DNA from: Cellvibrionales bacterium
GTDB lineage: Bacteria; Pseudomonadota; Gammaproteobacteria; Pseudomonadales; JAHEIH01
Length of the DNA: 40,915 bases
Assembly: GCA_024639455.1 (NCBI GenBank)
Contig: JAHEIH010000014.1
Location: 1 to 40,915, forward strand
Reading direction: 5' to 3'
Translations under genes and position numbers: made by a program
In this document: positions 1 through 7,743 of the stretch, one piece after another
How positions within the stretch are numbered: position 1 is the stretch's first letter
Layout of the letters: every line of letters starts with the position of its first letter
Notes under the pieces: generated by a model
Told to the model about the DNA's origin: nothing
What the model saw: the letters and a program-made list of their open reading frames with translations, nothing else
Database searches by the model: none

Positions 1-137
1 TGGTTATGCCTGGCGACAACGTACAAATGACTGTCACTCTGATCGCGCCTATCGCGATGGACGAAGGTCTGCGTTTTGCCATCCGCGAAGGCGGCCGTAC
101 CGTAGGTGCGGGCGTTGTAGCAAAAATTATCGAGTAA
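1..137 (+). CDS. tuf: Elongation factor Tu, C-terminal end (partial)
   Basis: This is the last part of translation elongation factor Tu, the GTPase that delivers aminoacyl-tRNA to the ribosome. The visible 44 residues read through the C-terminal beta barrel (domain 3), including [18 protein letters not shown] and [19 protein letters not shown] before a TAA stop at 135-137, which is essentially invariant in bacterial EF-Tu. The frame is open to the left edge, so the start and the GTPase domain lie outside the window. An intrinsic terminator follows at once, so this copy is the last gene of its transcript. It is followed by a convergent heme A synthase gene rather than by rpsJ or by tRNA-Trp and secE, which fits an E. 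coli-like str operon end. Identity is near certain; whether it is tufA or tufB cannot be told. Confidence 0.97.
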   Translation, partial: VMPGDNVQMTVTLIAPIAMDEGLRFAIREGGRTVGAGVVAKIIE

Positions 138-159
138 TCGATAATTTAGATACACAAAG

Positions 160-184
160 AAACCCGCTACGGCGGGTTTTTTTG
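160..184 (+). terminator. Intrinsic terminator of tuf
   Basis: AACCCGC at 161-167 pairs with GCGGGTT at 172-178 around a four-base loop, followed by a run of seven T to position 183. It lies 23 bp after the EF-Tu stop, a textbook Rho-independent terminator. Confidence 0.93.
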
Positions 185-200
185 TACCTGAGCGAATCGA

Positions 201-301
201 CAAATTTGCCAGGAGCAAATTTGGACAGCTTCAGCTGGCCCTGCAAGGGCTAACGCCATGGATGGTGTGAGCACAAATTTGCCAGGAGCAAATTTGGACA
301 G
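201..301. repeat. Duplicated 28-bp intergenic repeat
   Basis: A 28-bp unit occurs identically at 201-228 and 274-301. Each unit is two copies of the palindrome CAAATTTG separated by CCAGGAG and followed by GACAG, so it can fold as a stem. The second copy runs into another small hairpin, CATCTC (306-311) with GAGATG (315-320). The stretch lies between two convergent terminators and has no credible gene. It looks like a mosaic intergenic repeat family, but only this pair is visible in the window. Confidence 0.8.
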
Positions 302-375
302 GAAGCATCTCGCAGAGATGGTGACACCCAATCCTATCGCCGTTTGCAAGCAGACGCCTCCTACAGCACCGCGCA

Positions 376-397
376 CAAAAAAACCCGCTTACGCGGG
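376..397 (-). terminator. Intrinsic terminator of ctaA (minus strand)
   Basis: On the minus strand CCCGC (from 397-393) pairs with GCGGG (from 388-384) around a short loop and runs into eight T (plus-strand A run 376-383). It lies 25-45 bp beyond the heme A synthase stop and faces the tuf terminator. Confidence 0.85.
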
Positions 398-421
398 CTT
401 TGTGTTTCTTATTCCAGGGAC

Positions 422-1477
422 TTAAAAAGTCGAGCGCCACTGCCTGACATCTGACAACCTATGCGCCACGTAAAGCGCTGCCGAAAGCAAGACAACGGCA
501 CCTGCTTGGTGAGCTGCCGCCAACGGCACAGGCACCAAATAGATCAACGTACTAATACCCAAGCCCACTTGTAAAATAAGCGCAATCAACAAGGCAAACA
601 TCGCGGTGTGAGCCTTACCAGACAACATACGCGCGGTCGTGCCTTTGTAGACGAAAATAGCAATACACACGGTCAGGAAGTAAGCAAACATGCGGTGATT
701 AAACTGCACCGTGGTGATGTCTTCAAACACCGCTTTAAAGCCTAGTTGCTCAGGGAACAATCCTGGAGGAAAAAACCACTCACCCATAAGAGGCCAGGTA
801 TTATAGGCAAAACCAGCGCGAATACCCGCCACCAATCCGCCAGTCAAGATCATGAAATAAATCAGCCATACCAAGACCTTAGAGAAGCGGGCGATATTGT
901 TGTGAATGTGGCCTTTCACAGGCTCAAGTAACAAATCCATCGCCACCCAGAGCATGTAGGCGTAGATCAAAACGGCCAAGCCAAGGTGGGCGGTCAAACG
1001 GTATTGAGAAACACGTGGATTATCCACCAAGCCACTCATCACCATGAACCACCCCATCAAACCCTGCAACCCCCCCATCACGAACAATATGGTCAGCTTA
1101 CGTTTATATCCCCCCGCCACTTTTTGCGTGACAAAGAAGTACACCATGGGGATAAAGTAGATGAGGCCGATGATGCGACCCAACACGCGGTGCAAGTACT
1201 CGTACATAAAGATGTACTTAAACTCGTCTAACGACATGCCGTAATTGACCTTCTGGTATTCTGGGAACAGTTTGTATTTTGCGAACACGTCCAACCAGTC
1301 TTGTTCGCTGATAGGGGGAATAATGCCTACCAAGGGTCGCCATTCCACCATCGACAATCCGGAATGGGTTAGGCGGGTAACACCACCCAACACAATCATG
1401 CCAAAAATTACTGCCGCACAAGCCAACAACCAGTATGCGATTTGTCGGTTATAACGTCTTTGCTCTACGCTGATCAT
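422..1477 (-). CDS. ctaA: Heme A synthase (COX15/CtaA)
   Basis: The 351-residue polytopic membrane protein oxidises the C8 methyl group of heme O to the formyl group of heme A, needed for aa3-type cytochrome c oxidase. Family marks include an early transmembrane helix with GGVTRLTHSGLSM (residues about 31-43), the following WRP, the paired histidines EYLHRVLGR and the later TAHLGLA, FNHRMFAY and AAHQAGA histidines that ligate heme. About eight hydrophobic segments are visible and the length is normal for the COX15-type (type 2) branch. The ATG at 1477 follows a GAGAG sequence. The gene stands alone: cyoE/ctaB, SURF1 and oxidase subunits, often its neighbours, are not in the window. Confidence 0.95.
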   Translation of the reverse strand: MISVEQRRYNRQIAYWLLACAAVIFGMIVLGGVTRLTHSGLSMVEWRPLVGIIPPISEQDWLDVFAKYKLFPEYQKVNYGMSLDEFKYIFMYEYLHRVLGRIIGLIYFIPMVYFFVTQKVAGGYKRKLTILFVMGGLQGLMGWFMVMSGLVDNPRVSQYRLTAHLGLAVLIYAYMLWVAMDLLLEPVKGHIHNNIARFSKVLVWLIYFMILTGGLVAGIRAGFAYNTWPLMGEWFFPPGLFPEQLGFKAVFEDITTVQFNHRMFAYFLTVCIAIFVYKGTTARMLSGKAHTAMFALLIALILQVGLGISTLIYLVPVPLAAAHQAGAVVLLSAALYVAHRLSDVRQWRSTF

Positions 1478-1737
1478 CTATCACTCTCTAGAGGATCTTG
1501 TGCCAACCTCCTGCCAACACAAGCTTCCAAGACCGGGGACATCCGATACCCCAATAAAAGTTGGACTAGTGTACCTAAATCATTGGAAATTTAAAGGTTA
1601 CTGCGCTACTTACGGAATTTTGAACGATAAAAGGGCGTCTAGTTCCACACATTAGAATTTACATGGCTAACGTTAACAGAAATTAACCAAACCGAGGCCA
1701 GACCGAAATAATGCCGTATTTAGTCTGTCGCATGGTG

Positions 1738-1766
1738 ATGACAACACCCCATCCATGGCTTATACT
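1738..1766 (+). promoter_or_regulatory. Sigma-70 promoter of the CAT tRNA
   Basis: ATGACA (1738-1743) and TATACT (1761-1766) are separated by exactly 17 bp and lie 15 bp before the tRNA, giving a predicted transcript start near 1773. This is close to the sigma-70 consensus. The rest of the 1478-1780 gap shows no coding sequence; it holds the upstream region of ctaA. Confidence 0.75.
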
Positions 1767-1780
1767 GCGCCGCATAAATT

Positions 1781-1857
1781 GGCCCTATAGCTCAGTTGGT
1801 TAGAGCATCCGACTCATAATCGGCAGGTCCCAGGTTCAAGTCCTGGTGGGGCCACCA
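1781..1857 (+). tRNA. tRNA with anticodon CAT (probably Ile2, or elongator Met)
   Basis: The 77-nt sequence folds as a cloverleaf with encoded CCA (1855-1857). The acceptor stem pairs GGCCCTA with TGGGGCC (one G-U pair), the D stem is GCTC/GAGC, the T arm is CCAGG-TTCAAGT-CCTGG, and the anticodon loop is CTCATAA with CAT at 1815-1817. The GGCCC acceptor and GGTTCAAGTCC T arm resemble E. coli ileX (tRNA-Ile2, whose C34 is converted to lysidine by TilS) more than metT, but elongator tRNA-Met in related bacteria can look alike. The outermost anticodon-stem pair (27-43) is a U-C mismatch. Confidence 0.93.
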
Positions 1858-2019
1858 TTTACCTACTTCTCATTCCGGACATCCTGTCCTTCATGTCGAA
1901 TCACTCTCTCAACTGGCGCAAAATGTCATTTTGCTGGATTCGTTTCGTTCGCGCTTCGCGGCTTCGCAGCCAGCTCAGAAACACCATTTACCTACTTCTC
2001 ATGTCGGACATTCTGTCCT
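1853..2019. repeat. Imperfect 38-bp direct repeat beginning in the tRNA 3' end
   Basis: Positions 1853-1890 and 1982-2019 match over 38 bp with 3 differences. The first copy begins with the CACCA of the tRNA terminus; the second also begins CACCA but has no tRNA in front of it. Each copy contains a small hairpin, GGACA and TGTCC around TCC (1877-1889) or TTC (2006-2018). The second copy ends at the stop codon of the minus-strand hydrolase gene. The 92 bp between them contain no gene. Confidence 0.75.
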
Positions 2020-2716
2020 ACTGAATGGCCAACTCAATACTACCAAGCTTTTCAATCGATCCTTCAATCTTGTCACCCGGCACGACGGGACCAACACCTT
2101 CCGGTGTGCCGGTATAGATAAGGTCACCAGGCTGTAAATGGTAAAATTGTGACAAGTGTGCAATCACTTCACGGACGTTCCAGATCATCATATTGACATC
2201 TGATGACTGTTTGGTTTCGCCATTCACACGTAACTCGATGGCCCCCTCTGTAACAATCCCCACTTCACTCTTGGGCACAATGGAAGAAATCACCGCTGAC
2301 TGTTCAAAATTCTTCCCCAAGTCCCAGGGTTTACCGCCATCTTTGCCCTTCTGTTGAAGATCACGGCGTGTCATATCTAGGCCACAGGCGTATCCAAACA
2401 CGATGTCATCGGCGGCGTTTTCCGCAACATTAAAGCCCGCGCTGCCGATGGCGACAACAAGCTCCATTTCATAATGGTAATTCGAGGTTTTCGGTGGGTA
2501 GGCAATACTCGTCCCAGAAGCTACCAACGCCGAATTATCTTTTAAAAAATAAAAGGGCTCCATGTTTGATTTGTCGACGGTCGATCCCATTTCGATGGCG
2601 TGAGCGAGATAATTTCGACCAACGCAGAAGATACGGTTAACAGGAAAACGTTGCTCTGAATGAGCGATATCGACACTGACAACAGGGTTAGCCGGGAATA
2701 CAAAATCAACGGTCAT
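2018..2716 (-). CDS. Fumarylacetoacetate hydrolase family protein (fumarylpyruvate hydrolase-like)
   Basis: The 232-residue protein is a compact FAH-family hydrolase that splits C-C bonds in beta-diketo acids with a divalent metal. Visible marks are FCVGRNYLAHA (substrate loop), EPFYFLKDNSAL, the metal-binding HYEMELVVAIG, GYACGLDMTRRDLQ and GDLIYTGTPEGVGPV near the C-terminus. Length and motifs fit the short FAHD1/NagK type, which includes fumarylpyruvate hydrolase and oxaloacetate decarboxylases. A GGAG precedes the ATG at 2716. It is the last gene of a four-gene minus-strand operon, directly after a maleylpyruvate/maleylacetoacetate isomerase-like gene, which supports a ring-cleavage step. 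No gentisate or homogentisate dioxygenase is nearby, so the substrate is inferred. Confidence 0.9.
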   Translation of the reverse strand: MTVDFVFPANPVVSVDIAHSEQRFPVNRIFCVGRNYLAHAIEMGSTVDKSNMEPFYFLKDNSALVASGTSIAYPPKTSNYHYEMELVVAIGSAGFNVAENAADDIVFGYACGLDMTRRDLQQKGKDGGKPWDLGKNFEQSAVISSIVPKSEVGIVTEGAIELRVNGETKQSSDVNMMIWNVREVIAHLSQFYHLQPGDLIYTGTPEGVGPVVPGDKIEGSIEKLGSIELAIQ

Positions 2717-2728
2717 AATTCATCTCCG

Positions 2729-3115
2729 TTAACAATCTGCCTGTTGTTGAGGGGTCGCTACTTGAAAGGCAGGCAACGCCGTACAGTGCTGATACATAGC
2801 CATGGCATGAGGATAATGCGGTACATCGCAGCCCATCCGAAGCGCATTCGCTATTTGAGGAATCAAGTCAACGTCGGCTAGCGTGGATTCATCGCCAACG
2901 CAGTACAAAATCGCCAACGACTGGGTAATCTTGCTGCCGTCGGCATCGATCAGCACCGGCACACCCTTTGACGGGTTGATCGCGATGTAATCCGTATCCG
3001 ATTGTTCGCCGATGCGAAGATTGACCCCATGATATTGATATTCAATGCCCTTTAACGCCAAGGCGATACGAACGCGATAGGAGGTTGAGCTATTAAAACA
3101 ACTATACAGTTTCAT
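2729..3115 (-). CDS. Zeta-class GST (maleylpyruvate/maleylacetoacetate isomerase type) with internal deletion
   Basis: The protein has 128 residues; zeta-class GSTs are normally about 210-215. Residues 1-70 are the usual thioredoxin fold, with the catalytic SSTSYRVR (9-16), INPSKGVPVLID and the glutathione-binding ITQSLAIL. Residue 71 onward matches the far C-terminus: YCVGDESTLADVDLIPQ and LPAFQVATP, which close the family. About 84 residues, most of the helical domain, are missing between L70 and Y71, in frame and without a stop. The ATG at 3115 has AAGGCAG upstream. Glutathione-dependent cis-trans isomerisation is the family reaction; activity here is doubtful because much of the hydrophobic-substrate site is gone. 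A functional minimal variant, decay or an assembly error are all possible. Confidence 0.85.
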   Translation of the reverse strand: MKLYSCFNSSTSYRVRIALALKGIEYQYHGVNLRIGEQSDTDYIAINPSKGVPVLIDADGSKITQSLAILYCVGDESTLADVDLIPQIANALRMGCDVPHYPHAMAMYQHCTALPAFQVATPQQQADC

Positions 3116-3134
3116 AATGACTGCCTTGTAACAA

Positions 3135-3938
3135 TTAATACCAGTACGCGTTCGCTCTAATCTCAATACTGGCCCTCGGCACTAGTCCGGTCATACCCAC
3201 ACATTGCGGATTATCAAACGCGACATGAGGCACCGCATTGATTTGACCACGCTCGCTGTCATTGGTAACAAACAATATAGCTTCATCACAATGCATATCT
3301 GGGTACCAATACCATCGGTGCTCGGGGGCAAAAGCAAACGTAAGACCTTCAAATGTCCACTCTGGGGCATCTTTCACATCAAAGACGGCCGTGGCTGGAA
3401 TTAAATCATCGGCACGCGTAGATGCTGCAGAACACAGCGCCAACGGTACATCTTGAGGCGCAGGGGAAATAGCTCGCCACATGTTATACGCCACGCAACG
3501 CTTCCACCCAGGCCGAGGGGCACTTCTCTCAGCAAAGATAGCGGCTGTCGCATCACTAATATCGATATGGGCGAAACGTGCGGGACGGCTATTATCGAAA
3601 CCGCCACACTCGGTTCTTGCTTCACTAAACCGCAATATCCCGGGTGAAGTCATCACCACCTCATCGGCCCCAACGTGACGCAAGATGGCGTCGCGCATCT
3701 CGGCGGAATATTGCGCCTGATGCTCGTGTATTGTTAATAGGTCTGCAATACTGGAGGGTGCTGAAATAAGCTCAAATCCATCGTCTTCGATACTTATCGC
3801 ATACTCTCTGGCCGAATGAATGCTCATCGTATGCGGCGCAATGATCACCGTATCTCGGCTACTGTCATTGGCATGATAACGCGCCTTTTCGAGCCCTTTT
3901 TGAACGTAATGAATGGCTGCTTCAACGGTATTATTCAT
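3135..3938 (-). CDS. CmcJ/NvfI (AsaB-like) family oxidoreductase
   Basis: The 267-residue protein resembles the CmcJ/NvfI/AsaB group, known mainly from fungal and actinobacterial secondary metabolism (CmcJ acts with CmcI in cephamycin methoxylation). Visible marks are CVAYNMWRAISPAPQDVPLAL followed by CSAAS, HRWYWYPDMHCDEAILFV, SERGQINAVPHVAFDNPQ and the terminal PRASIEIRA. The His, Asp and Arg residues of the central and C-terminal parts are those conserved in the family. Start choice: a TTG at 3965 would add nine residues but has no ribosome site; the ATG at 3938 gives a natural N-terminus. It lies 19 bp upstream of the truncated GST gene and after the epimerase gene. Its substrate cannot be told from sequence. 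Confidence 0.75.
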   Translation of the reverse strand: MNNTVEAAIHYVQKGLEKARYHANDSSRDTVIIAPHTMSIHSAREYAISIEDDGFELISAPSSIADLLTIHEHQAQYSAEMRDAILRHVGADEVVMTSPGILRFSEARTECGGFDNSRPARFAHIDISDATAAIFAERSAPRPGWKRCVAYNMWRAISPAPQDVPLALCSAASTRADDLIPATAVFDVKDAPEWTFEGLTFAFAPEHRWYWYPDMHCDEAILFVTNDSERGQINAVPHVAFDNPQCVGMTGLVPRASIEIRANAYWY

Positions 3939-3971
3939 ATCTTTATTATCGTTTTGTTGTTTCAAATTGGT

Positions 3972-4751
3972 TTAGTCAAAGACTAAACGCATAAGATTAG
4001 GGTAAATAAATTCATAACCCAAGACATGTTTGAGCTTTCGGTTACAAATCACCTTACCTGCCGAAAGATCTGCATCTCCAAACGTAGGCAGAGCTCCGCC
4101 GTACTCAAGGGTGTACTTGCCATAAAACTCACGCTTACTAGGGTGGGTATCGGCGCAGGCGTTGAAGATTTCCCCCCAGCAATGCTGTTGCACAATCTCG
4201 TGAATGATTGCTACACAATCCTCGAGATGAATCATATTTACCGGTGCGTCTGGGTTGGGCACCGGTCGGCCATGGGCAAAAAAGCGCCCGGGGTGGCGAT
4301 TGGGGCCGACAAGGCCGGCAAACCTAACCACGGTGGTCGAGCAGCGAGGGCATTCGATAAAGCGCTGTTCGATTTGTCGCAGCGGGGTGGGTTGCCCGTC
4401 ATCCGTATCGGCCTCGCTCATCGCGCGGGGTTCGTCGGGGTAAACGGATGTCGAACTGACAAAAACAATGCGCTCAATTGACGACCAAGCCAACTGATCA
4501 AGCAACCAGGCAAAGCCTCCGATATTTTTGGACGGAATATTCACGATCATTAGATCGGCTTTAAGGAAAGCGTCGCCTTCCATGCGCTGCACATCGATAT
4601 CTACCACGCACGGGGTAGCGCCTAGCGCGGCAAGTTCATCGCGGCGCTGTCGATGGCGGCACGAGGCGTTTACCTGCCACCCCAGATCGACGAAGTGTTT
4701 AATCAACGGCTTACCAAGCCAACCACTGCCAAGAATACTGAGTGTTTTCAA
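3972..4751 (-). CDS. NAD(P)-dependent epimerase/dehydratase, YeeZ-like SDR
   Basis: The 259-residue protein is an atypical short-chain dehydrogenase with an N-terminal Rossmann motif, ILGSGWLGKPL (6-16), as in the YeeZ group of sugar-nucleotide epimerase-like proteins. VNIPSKN, RIVFVSSTSVYPD (the SSTSVYP segment replaces the usual TSS..VYG) and VVRFAGLVGPNRHPG follow, then NMIHLEDCV and IFNACADTHPSKREFY. The start is a TTG at 4751: no in-frame ATG or GTG lies between it and the upstream stop, and AAGGA sits seven bases before it. It is the first gene of the minus-strand operon, 34 bp before the CmcJ-like gene, and diverges from asnB. The true substrate of this family is unknown. Confidence 0.85.
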   Translation of the reverse strand: MKTLSILGSGWLGKPLIKHFVDLGWQVNASCRHRQRRDELAALGATPCVVDIDVQRMEGDAFLKADLMIVNIPSKNIGGFAWLLDQLAWSSIERIVFVSSTSVYPDEPRAMSEADTDDGQPTPLRQIEQRFIECPRCSTTVVRFAGLVGPNRHPGRFFAHGRPVPNPDAPVNMIHLEDCVAIIHEIVQQHCWGEIFNACADTHPSKREFYGKYTLEYGGALPTFGDADLSAGKVICNRKLKHVLGYEFIYPNLMRLVFD

Positions 4752-4762
4752 TGCCGCATCCT

Positions 4763-4792
4763 TTGTTTATTTCCCGCACACAATGGCATAAT
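4763..4792 (+). promoter_or_regulatory. Candidate sigma-70 promoter of asnB
   Basis: TTGTTT (4763-4768) and CATAAT (4787-4792) are separated by 18 bp in the 73-bp divergent region between the epimerase gene and asnB, 33 bp before the asnB ATG. Each box is 4-5 of 6 to consensus. Confidence 0.45.
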
Positions 4793-4824
4793 TAGCGCCG
4801 CTTTTACACCTAGGGTTAATCATC

Positions 4825-6624
4825 ATGTGTGCTGTTTTCGGGATTATCGGTCGCTACGACGAGGGCATTGCTCGCCACGCGCTGTCTCTTATGCAGCACC
4901 GCGGTCCGGATTACAGCGGGGTGGCGCTCGCTGACAACTACTTCTTTGCCCATAACCTGCTCAGCATCATGGATTTGTCGCCGGCGGCGCGCCAGCCCTG
5001 CGCGCACAAAAATATTTTGCTGGCCTTCAACGGTGAGATCTACAACCTCGCCGAGCTCAAACAATCACTCCACATGGCACACAGCCATGCTGGGGAAAGC
5101 GAGGTACTGATCGAAGCCTACCTGACCTGGGGCGTCGATTTCGTCAAGCACTTACGCGGCATGTTCGCCATCGCGCTCAAAGATGGCGATACTCTTTATT
5201 TGTTTCGCGATCGACTAGGCAAGAAACCCCTGTTCTACCACTACGGTGAGAGCTTTGTGTACGCCTCTGAAATCAAAGCCATCGTGCCTTTTTTGAAGCA
5301 CAAGCGCCTTAATAACGACGCGCTGATGAGCTATCTGTCGTTTTTGGCACCGACCCCACCCCACACGTTCTACGAGGGCGTATGTAAACTGGCGGCGGGA
5401 GAGTACCTAGCATTTACCAACAATACCGTGACTATTTCGCGCTACTTTGACCTGTTGGATACCTCAGCAACACTCACGATGGATGAGCCCGAGGCGCTGA
5501 CCCACTTAGAAGAGCGCATTGTCGACGCAGTTTCATCGCGGCTTAACGCCAGCGTGCCCGTCGCATCGCTGCTATCTGGCGGGGTAGACAGTGCCCTGAT
5601 TGCAGCCATTGCTAGACAGTGCGGTCAGTCATTGCCGACCTTTACGCTGGGGTACAGCGAACACCAAAACTACGACGAGCGCCACAATGCCCGAGCCAGC
5701 GCGGATTTTTTAGGCCTTCAGCACCATGTCGTCGAAATTGACCAAACGCGCTTTATCGATGCCAGCGAGAAAGTGTTCAGCCAGCTTGATGAGCCACTCA
5801 ATGACCCAGCGGCAATCCCCCTTTACCTACTCTTTGAAGACATTGCCCAGCAGGGCTACCGTGTTGTCATGAGCGGAGAAGGCAGCGATGAGCTATTTCT
5901 CGGTTACCGGCAGTATTTTGAATACCTCGGCATCCAACAACTAGCGGCGCTAAAAAGTAAGAATTGGCTCAAAAACTTCTTTCGCGGTAATTTTTCGATG
6001 AACCGTGAATGGGAGTGGTACAAGCGTATGTGGAATGACTCACTGTTATTCCGTACATCGGGGGAAAAGTTCACCGACCTGCAAAAAAACACGCTACTGC
6101 AGCAAAACGTTAAAGACGATGCGTCGCTCGCCTATCTGCAAGACTACCGCGATCGCTTCGATGGCTCCACGCATTACGATGAAGCTACCTGGTATAGCTA
6201 TATCGACCTGAACCATTTCCAGGCAGAGCATTTCCTACGCAAGCTCGACCACGTCAGCATGGCGCACTCCGTCGAGTCGCGTACACCGTTTTTGGACCAC
6301 CCTTTGGCCAGTACCGTTTTTGGGCTTGCGCCCGAACTGCGCTATCGCGACGGGATGACTAAATCACTGCTAAAAAAGATTGCAAAACCCTACTTAAACG
6401 AAGAGATACTGACTCGCAAAAAGAAGGGCTTTTCTAACCCCTACATGGAATGGCTGATCGCGTCAGGAAGAATCGACCTTATCACCAAGGTCAACGAGCA
6501 GACGGGGCTTTTCAAACAAGAGGTGCTGGATAAATATATCGACATGGCGAAGCGTGGCCGCTTCAAGCAGCACGTGTGGGGACTTTACGTCTTATCTAAG
6601 TGGATACAGAGCGAACTACTTTAA
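4825..6624 (+). CDS. asnB: Asparagine synthase (glutamine-hydrolysing)
   Basis: The 599-residue enzyme makes asparagine from aspartate, glutamine and ATP. Cys2 after the initiator Met is the class II glutaminase nucleophile, and MQHRGPD, LAFNGEIYN, RGMFAIAL and FRDRLGKKPLFY define the N-terminal amidotransferase domain. The synthetase domain has the PP-loop SGGVDS (251-256), MSGEGSDELFLGYRQY and the late KLDHVSMAHSVESRTPFLD. Length and both domains are complete. It starts with an ATG 33 bp after a candidate promoter and diverges from the epimerase operon. Similar proteins also act as amidotransferases in surface-polysaccharide clusters, but nothing of that sort is nearby, so asparagine synthesis is the simplest call. 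Confidence 0.92.
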   Translation: MCAVFGIIGRYDEGIARHALSLMQHRGPDYSGVALADNYFFAHNLLSIMDLSPAARQPCAHKNILLAFNGEIYNLAELKQSLHMAHSHAGESEVLIEAYLTWGVDFVKHLRGMFAIALKDGDTLYLFRDRLGKKPLFYHYGESFVYASEIKAIVPFLKHKRLNNDALMSYLSFLAPTPPHTFYEGVCKLAAGEYLAFTNNTVTISRYFDLLDTSATLTMDEPEALTHLEERIVDAVSSRLNASVPVASLLSGGVDSALIAAIARQCGQSLPTFTLGYSEHQNYDERHNARASADFLGLQHHVVEIDQTRFIDASEKVFSQLDEPLNDPAAIPLYLLFEDIAQQGYRVVMSGEGSDELFLGYRQYFEYLGIQQLAALKSKNWLKNFFRGNFSMNREWEWYKRMWNDSLLFRTSGEKFTDLQKNTLLQQNVKDDASLAYLQDYRDRFDGSTHYDEATWYSYIDLNHFQAEHFLRKLDHVSMAHSVESRTPFLDHPLASTVFGLAPELRYRDGMTKSLLKKIAKPYLNEEILTRKKKGFSNPYMEWLIASGRIDLITKVNEQTGLFKQEVLDKYIDMAKRGRFKQHVWGLYVLSKWIQSELL

Positions 6625-6808
6625 ACCCCTCTCGAACTGACAACCCACTGAACTTTATTTCCCCCTCGCACTTTTCGCTGCGCGGCTAAATGCCGAGTTG
6701 AAAAAACCGCTTGATCGAGAAATGATTACGGCCTGCCTTGCAGATCTCGCCCATCTTCTGCACGATGTACAACGACATAGCTAACACACTAGGGTAAGAG
6801 ATGCCGTT

Positions 6809-7648
6809 ATGACAATACAGTTAGCCCTGATTGGCGAAAAGATCAGCCGGTCACGCATGCCTAAACTACAAATGTATCTCGCCCAAATGCGCGGTATTGA
6901 CCTTCATTATGAGCTTATCGATGTCGATGGCCAATCTGACTTTGTGCTTGCCGACGCTCTACATCGGCTTAAAGAACTGGGTTACCACGGCGCCAACATT
7001 ACCCAACCCTTTAAGCAACAGGCCTGGCAGTTGGTTCACGCCTCACAGCCCAGCGACAACCAATTAGGCGCCTACAACACGCTGACATTCAATCACACTA
7101 ACAGCGGCCTATTTGGCACCAGCACAGACCGCAGCGGTTTTGTTAGCGCCTATCAACGTCGCCTTGGGTATCACCCCCCAGGTCGCGTACTTCTCGCGGG
7201 CGCAGGTGGTGTGGGACGCTCAATAGCTTTTGGTCTCGCTGAACTCGGCGTCGATTTGTTGTGTATCTACGATAGCCACCTTGCCCAGGCCGAAGACCTC
7301 GCTGCCACCCTTCCCCATATATCCTGCCTAGTCGTAAGATCGGAAGAAGAATTTATCTCTCTGGCACCGCACGTGGATGGCCTCGTCAACTGCACCCCCA
7401 AAGGCATGTACTACCTCCCCGAAAGCGTCTTTCCTTGCAGCGCTATCGGTACTCAACAATGGGTTTTTGACGCAGTATACACTCCGCTCGAGACCGAATT
7501 CATCAAGCATAGCCAACGCGCCGGTTTGGCAATCATTAGCGGCTTCGACCTGTGGATCCACCAGGGACTCGATGCCTTTGAAGTATTTACGGATACTCGA
7601 GTGGAAGTCAGCGACGAGCTAATGAACGAAACGTTACACTGGCTTTAA
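6809..7648 (+). CDS. Shikimate dehydrogenase-family protein (divergent AroE/YdiB)
   Basis: The 279-residue protein has the AroE fold: GEKISRSRMPKLQ in place of the usual GxPIxHSxSP, the catalytic-Lys motif NITQPFKQQA, GAYNTL, a dinucleotide-binding GAGGVGRSIAFGL, VNCTPKGM, VFDAVYTPLETEFI and SGFDLWIHQGLDAFEVFT. The usual GxNTDxxG is here GTSTDRSGF, so one of the shikimate-binding positions differs (Asn to Ser). This suggests a paralogue acting on quinate, dehydroshikimate or an aminoshikimate-like compound rather than housekeeping AroE; that is inference. It follows asnB after 184 bp in which I see no gene or clear terminator, with GGTAAGAG before the ATG. Confidence 0.85.
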   Translation: MTIQLALIGEKISRSRMPKLQMYLAQMRGIDLHYELIDVDGQSDFVLADALHRLKELGYHGANITQPFKQQAWQLVHASQPSDNQLGAYNTLTFNHTNSGLFGTSTDRSGFVSAYQRRLGYHPPGRVLLAGAGGVGRSIAFGLAELGVDLLCIYDSHLAQAEDLAATLPHISCLVVRSEEEFISLAPHVDGLVNCTPKGMYYLPESVFPCSAIGTQQWVFDAVYTPLETEFIKHSQRAGLAIISGFDLWIHQGLDAFEVFTDTRVEVSDELMNETLHWL

Positions 7649-7743
7649 GGAATATATCTACCCAAGCACTCATCTAGCGCTATTCAATCGTCTATCCGAT
7701 CTGTCTTAACTTTGACGCAACACAAATCCCATATCGCTAAGAA

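Noticed and set aside
167-440. Two overlapping 69-residue open frames on the minus strand between tuf and ctaA
   Set aside because: They run through the 28-bp repeats and both terminators, have no ribosome site or family motif, and are best explained as repeats read by chance.
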